A stretch of 64,000 nucleotides of DNA from Laceyella sacchari (GTDB taxonomy: Bacteria > Bacillota > Bacilli > Thermoactinomycetales > Thermoactinomycetaceae): assembly GCF_004343255.1 (NCBI RefSeq), contig NZ_SMDD01000002.1:124001-188000 (forward strand), given 5' to 3'. Within the stretch, counting starts at the first letter, position 1; every line of letters begins with the position of its first letter. Below are positions 62,239-64,000 of this stretch, in pieces. The position numbers were made by a program, and so were the translations under genes. The notes beneath the pieces were generated by a model that saw nothing but the letters and a program-made list of their open reading frames with translations, was not told the origin of the DNA and searched no databases.

Positions 62239-63009
62239 TTATTTAGCGATAAATTGCTGAGTCCAATAGCATCCGTAAGAACCGCCTTTGACATATCCGA
62301 CACCAATATGCGTGTAATCCGGATTCAAGATGTTGGCGCGGTGTCCATCGGAATTCATCCAGCTCTCCATCACTTTCTCGGCGGTGGTTTGCCCGGCAGC
62401 GATATTTTCTCCCGCCATCCGGTATTTCACTCCAAACTGCTTCAACATATCAAACGGCGAACCGTAAGTGGGCGAATCATGGCTGAAGTAATTATTTTCT
62501 TTCATGTCTTCTGATTTTTTCCGAGCGACGCGAGATACGCTTTCGCTGATCTCCAATTTGTGCAATCCCCGTTGTTGCCGCTCTTTGTTAACCAGTGCAA
62601 CAACTTCTTTTTCAATTTCCAACATCGCGGACTGGGATTTGTCAGGGATGGATTGGTTTGACTTGTCATCAGCTTGATTCGTTGTTCGATTATTTGTACT
62701 CTTCTCCCGGTCAGTACTTTCTTCTCTCTTTTCCTGTTTGGACGAAGATGGTGCGGATGGCTTGGCTTCTTCTTTTATCTCTGGTTTTGTTTGCTTCTCA
62801 ACTGGTTCACTTGGTTTCTCCGCTTTTTCCGGGGAAGGCGGTTCCTCCATGGCCACTGTCACATCATTGGTTTCCGCTACCGGCTCAGCTTCTGGAACCG
62901 GCTTGGCAACGGACTTGGTCTCTGTCTCGGTTGACTTCGCTTCTGGCGCACAGCCTGTTAGCGCAACTAACACAGCTAAACCCAGAGCGGACATGGCTAG
63001 GCGCATCAT
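62239..63009 (-). CDS. CAP-domain (SCP/PR-1) lipoprotein
   Basis: 256 residues: lipoprotein signal with lipobox LTGC (about residues 17-20), a long low-complexity linker rich in Glu, Pro, Lys and Ser (about 25-125), and a C-terminal CAP domain (about 130-256). CAP motifs: VNKERQQRGLHKLEIS, KKSEDMKENNYFSHDSPTYGSPFDM, GENIAAGQTTAEKVMESWMNSDGHRANILNP and HIGVGYVKG. YkwD-like proteins of this type occur across spore-forming Bacillota; role unclear. ATG 63009 follows GGAGGTC. Confidence 0.9.
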   Translation of the reverse strand: MMRLAMSALGLAVLVALTGCAPEAKSTETETKSVAKPVPEAEPVAETNDVTVAMEEPPSPEKAEKPSEPVEKQTKPEIKEEAKPSAPSSSKQEKREESTDREKSTNNRTTNQADDKSNQSIPDKSQSAMLEIEKEVVALVNKERQQRGLHKLEISESVSRVARKKSEDMKENNYFSHDSPTYGSPFDMLKQFGVKYRMAGENIAAGQTTAEKVMESWMNSDGHRANILNPDYTHIGVGYVKGGSYGCYWTQQFIAK

Positions 63010-63249
63010 TGACCTCCTAAAGCAAAATATTCTTATATGAATGAGTATAGCTCAAACAACAAAGTGACAACGATGTGAAATGTGCAATTTCATTGAAAGA
63101 TGGAAAACCAAATCAAGGCGATTCCATGTTGACATCCATGCATCGCAAAAGAGCTACTCTGAACCTCGCCAACCTCTCCCACTCTCTTGTTAAAAAAACA
63201 GCACAGGTCCAATCTCGACTCTGTGCTGGCTGGGCTGTACCAAACGCCC

Positions 63250-63525
63250 TCATGATTGCTTCCGCTCTTCAATTTGACGCAACAACATCTGCGCCTTGAA
63301 ATAATACAAATTTCGCCGCACTTGCCCCGCATCCGGGTTTTCCGAAGACTCCCCCACGTTTGGGTCAATTTGTTTCAATTGGTGACAAATCAAATTCAAG
63401 GCGATCTTTTGCCGTTGGAGGGTGAGCCACTTTGGCTTCTCCCCTTCTTGGTTTAACTTGGCTTCAATCCGCTCCAACTCCCGATTCACTTGCTGCAAAA
63501 AAAGGTCCTCACCGATAATCATCAT
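63250..63525 (-). CDS. small helical hypothetical protein, 91 aa
   Basis: ATG 63525 (or the next codon, also ATG) follows AAGGGAG. 91 residues, almost entirely helical and charged: DLFLQQVNRELERIEAKLNQ, KWLTLQRQKIALNLI, then an acidic break (PNVGESSENPDAG) and a last helix YYFKAQMLLRQIEERKQS. No signal peptide or membrane helix. I do not recognise it. Same strand as, and just upstream of, the CAP-domain lipoprotein gene but separated by about 240 bases. Confidence 0.65.
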   Translation of the reverse strand: MMIIGEDLFLQQVNRELERIEAKLNQEGEKPKWLTLQRQKIALNLICHQLKQIDPNVGESSENPDAGQVRRNLYYFKAQMLLRQIEERKQS

Positions 63526-63613
63526 GTGTCTCCCTTGCGATGTTTTTGTCCTATATATATTAACCTTTTATTGATGCAAAGTGAATGCGAAAAAAGACCG
63601 GATCTAATATCCC

Positions 63614-64000
63614 TTAGGGCACCAAGCGATTGCGGTGGGCGTAGATAGCCGCTTGGGTGCGGTCTTCCACTTCCAGCTTAGAAAAAATGTGGGTGACGTG
63701 GGTTTTCACCGTTTTCACGGTGATGTGGAGCAAATCGGCAATCTCTTGGTTCGTCTTCCCTTCTGCAATCAAGCGGAGCACCTCTATTTCCCGAGCAGTC
63801 AGGGACTCATGCGGTTTGCTTTCTTCCGCGCGCCGCATTTTGGACAGCATCTTGCCAGTCACTTTGGCCTCCAAGACCGGTTCCCCCTTCATCGCCGCCC
63901 TCACCGCCTCGGCGATTTCATGCGCCTTGGATGTTTTTAACAAATAACTAAAAGCACCAGCCTCAAGCACAGGATACAACTTGTCATCATCAATAAAGCT
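63614..64000 (-). CDS. NarL/LuxR-type response regulator, LiaR/VraR-like (start beyond window)
   Basis: C-terminal 128 residues of a two-component response regulator. The visible receiver end (SFIDDDKLYPVLEAGAFSYLLKTSKAHEI) matches the LiaR/VraR subfamily, and a LuxR-type HTH follows (LTAREIEVLRLIAEGKTNQEIADLLHITVKTVKTHVTHIFSKL). The phospho-accepting aspartate lies outside the window. LiaR-type regulators answer cell-envelope stress. The sensor kinase would be expected immediately upstream, beyond base 64000. Confidence 0.88.
   Translation of the reverse strand, partial: SFIDDDKLYPVLEAGAFSYLLKTSKAHEIAEAVRAAMKGEPVLEAKVTGKMLSKMRRAEESKPHESLTAREIEVLRLIAEGKTNQEIADLLHITVKTVKTHVTHIFSKLEVEDRTQAAIYAHRNRLVP

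Overview
The window is a chromosome segment of a low-to-mid GC, endospore-forming member of the Bacillota. A Bacillales relative, quite possibly Thermoactinomycetaceae, fits best. That placement is inference from Spo0M, YfhH, YwbE, LiaR-type and FruRKA genes, strong GGAGG ribosome sites, frequent GTG/TTG starts, a SAM-I riboswitch and BirA-type biotin control. No rRNA, tRNA, CRISPR array, phage or complete insertion sequence was seen.

Layout. 1-5.6 kb: biotin synthesis on the minus strand (bioA-bioD-bioB-bioF behind a BirA operator, with bioC further upstream and spo0M between). 5.6-8 kb: a lytic transglycosylase and an M32 carboxypeptidase. 8.2-13.2 kb: a LevR-type sigma-54 activator, a textbook -24/-12 promoter, an orphan PTS EIIB, then ptsH and a ptsI interrupted by an in-frame amber codon. 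13.3-19.2 kb: speD with a structured leader, a DinB protein, an L,D-transpeptidase, a phosphomutase-like enzyme, yfhH, ispH, a Pro/Met-rich coat-like protein and small genes. 19.5-25.2 kb: a short promoter-terminator unit and the methionine operon metH-yitJ under a SAM-I riboswitch. 25.2-27.5 kb: an HTH-TPR regulator and two small membrane proteins, one with a Cys/Asp tail. 28-31.5 kb: fruR-fruK-fruA. 31.5-36.8 kb: a second DinB protein, two Sel1-repeat proteins flanking an orphan type II thioesterase, and a secreted SGNH esterase. 36.9-41.1 kb: helD followed by a large unknown membrane protein. 41.2-44.8 kb: a signal-peptidase homologue lacking its catalytic Ser and Lys, an apparently orphaned ykkC-type riboswitch, and small conserved genes. 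45-53.5 kb: an ABC-F ATPase and an oligosaccharide locus (GH15 hydrolase, LacI regulator, MalEFG-like importer). 53.6-64 kb: uppP, murQ, glcDF, a LysE exporter, a secreted M23 protein, an Rrf2 regulator with a thioredoxin gene sharing its palindrome, a CAP-domain lipoprotein and the start-less end of a LiaR-like regulator.

How the parts work together. Sugar handling dominates: the general PTS (HPr, EI), a fructose PTS, an orphan EIIB under sigma-54 control, and an ABC oligosaccharide importer with its cytosolic hydrolase. If the ptsI amber codon and the missing fruR start codon are real, PTS sugar uptake may be failing in this strain and ABC uptake would carry the load. Biotin and methionine synthesis are each under classical end-product control (BirA operator, SAM riboswitch).

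Most interesting signals: the ptsI nonsense codon exactly at the Trp preceding the Met-Cys-Gly-Glu motif; the compact sigma-54/LevR/EIIB/ptsHI unit with a palindromic candidate enhancer; the stranded riboswitch that now looks like a terminator for the opposite gene; the pseudo-signal peptidase; a family of MITE-like repeats; and a shared Rrf2-type operator in front of rrf2 and trx.
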